Below, piece after piece: positions 63,759 through 64,000 of a stretch of 64,000 nucleotides of DNA (the first letter of the stretch is position 1; every line of letters starts with the position of its first letter). This DNA is from Syntrophomonadaceae bacterium (GTDB lineage: Bacteria > Bacillota > Syntrophomonadia > Syntrophomonadales > Syntrophomonadaceae): positions 23,179 through 87,178 of the forward strand of contig JAAYCK010000098.1 in the NCBI GenBank assembly GCA_012729835.1. The letters run 5' to 3'. Position numbers and translations under genes: made by a program. The notes under the pieces were generated by a model. The model saw only the letters and a list, made by a program, of their open reading frames with translations, ran no database searches and had not been told where the DNA came from.

Positions 63759-64000
63759 TTATTTTTCTGGGGATAGGCTGAGTTCTAAACAGATCTCGCT
63801 AGCTACCTGGCCTTCGGCAGGTGCAAAAGTACGCTCGTGATATTCCACTTGGTTTTGTTTATCCACCAGCATTAGGGTAGTGACCCGAGTGCCATAGTTG
63901 GGGCTGGTCACAAAGGCCGGTCCCAATATTCTTTCCATTGCCAGACCCACACCGGTTTGCGGCAGAGCATGGTCCGGGGGCACTTCCCGGTCCGCCATCA
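63759..64000 (-). CDS. NRDE family protein, C-terminal part
   Basis: About 80 residues of a protein that continues past the window end. The residues ALPQTGVGLAMERILGPAFV and YGTRVTTLMLVDKQNQ match the C-terminal half of the NRDE (Tango2-like) family, whose members are usually about 250 residues, so the ATG at 63998 is internal. Function is unclear, with roles in Golgi organisation or heme handling reported in eukaryotes. It converges on the DUF4430 lipoprotein gene. Confidence 0.78.
   Translation of the reverse strand, partial: MADREVPPDHALPQTGVGLAMERILGPAFVTSPNYGTRVTTLMLVDKQNQVEYHERTFAPAEGQVASEICLELSLSPEK

Overview
The window looks like a chromosomal segment from an anaerobic, spore-forming-lineage Firmicute (class Clostridia), most like a syntrophic fatty-acid oxidiser of the Syntrophomonas type. 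This assignment is inferred from gene content and is not proven. Evidence: gene orders pcrA-ligA-gatCAB and gerM-murI-(insert)-rph-rdgB-yfcE recall Bacillus/Clostridia; a clostridial Rnf operon (rseC-like, rnfCDGEAB); two paralogous about 610-residue acyl-CoA dehydrogenases beside a glutaconate-type CoA-transferase and an acetate-transporter-like protein; S-layer (SLH) proteins and lipoproteins; strong Shine-Dalgarno sites and frequent GTG/TTG starts. No rRNA, tRNA, CRISPR array, phage or transposase gene was seen.

Layout. 1-9.9 kb: 3' part of pcrA, ligA, a GNAT enzyme, gatCAB, a homocitrate-synthase-like enzyme, a metallo-beta-lactamase-fold hydrolase. 10-13.3 kb: a soluble hybrid histidine kinase (reverse) and a secreted glucosaminidase. 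13.7-20.8 kb: acyl-CoA metabolism (CoA-transferase A/B, acetate-transporter-like protein, two acyl-CoA dehydrogenases) with long leaders, palindromes and terminators. 21.2-27.4 kb: a MerR-like coiled-coil protein and a reverse four-gene operon of a divergent Hsp70 with three unrecognised helical proteins; the first gene has no normal start codon. 27.5-31.1 kb: small proteins, a CBS pair, a permuted NlpC/P60-like hydrolase, a polysaccharide deacetylase, a HAD protein. 31.6-39.9 kb: Rnf complex followed by an ApbE flavin transferase, a NusG-II protein, a Gx-family membrane protein and an EcfT-like protein. 39.9-41.4 kb: a riboswitch-like leader before an ArsB/NhaD-type permease. 42.5-45.2 kb: an unusual fusion of a class III aminotransferase with an acyl-ACP-reductase-like domain. 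45.3-52.2 kb: DUF1285-like, DegV, radical SAM, LytTR regulator and a chelatase-like AAA+/VWA pair. 52.4-59.5 kb: the gerM-murI-rph-rdgB-yfcE group interrupted by a 2-hydroxyacyl-CoA-dehydratase-like protein, its activase and two-subunit class I fumarase. 59.6-63.7 kb: a cobalamin riboswitch with terminator controlling three exported proteins whose folds (alpha/alpha-barrel repeats and DUF4430) match the two halves of animal intrinsic factor/transcobalamin. The window ends in a reverse NRDE-family gene.

How the parts fit: acyl-CoA dehydrogenases, CoA-transferase and acetate transporter would run fatty-acid oxidation to acetate; Rnf would link ferredoxin/NADH redox state to an ion gradient; fumarase and the dehydratase pair add further acid conversions. 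The best candidates for an undescribed system are the riboswitch-controlled corrinoid-capture locus (59.6-63.7 kb), the aminotransferase-reductase fusion (42.5-45.2 kb) and the Hsp70-like operon (21.9-27.4 kb). An interspersed CACAGAT repeat family, often as facing inverted arms, occurs at least four times, with a related element at the end of one gene.
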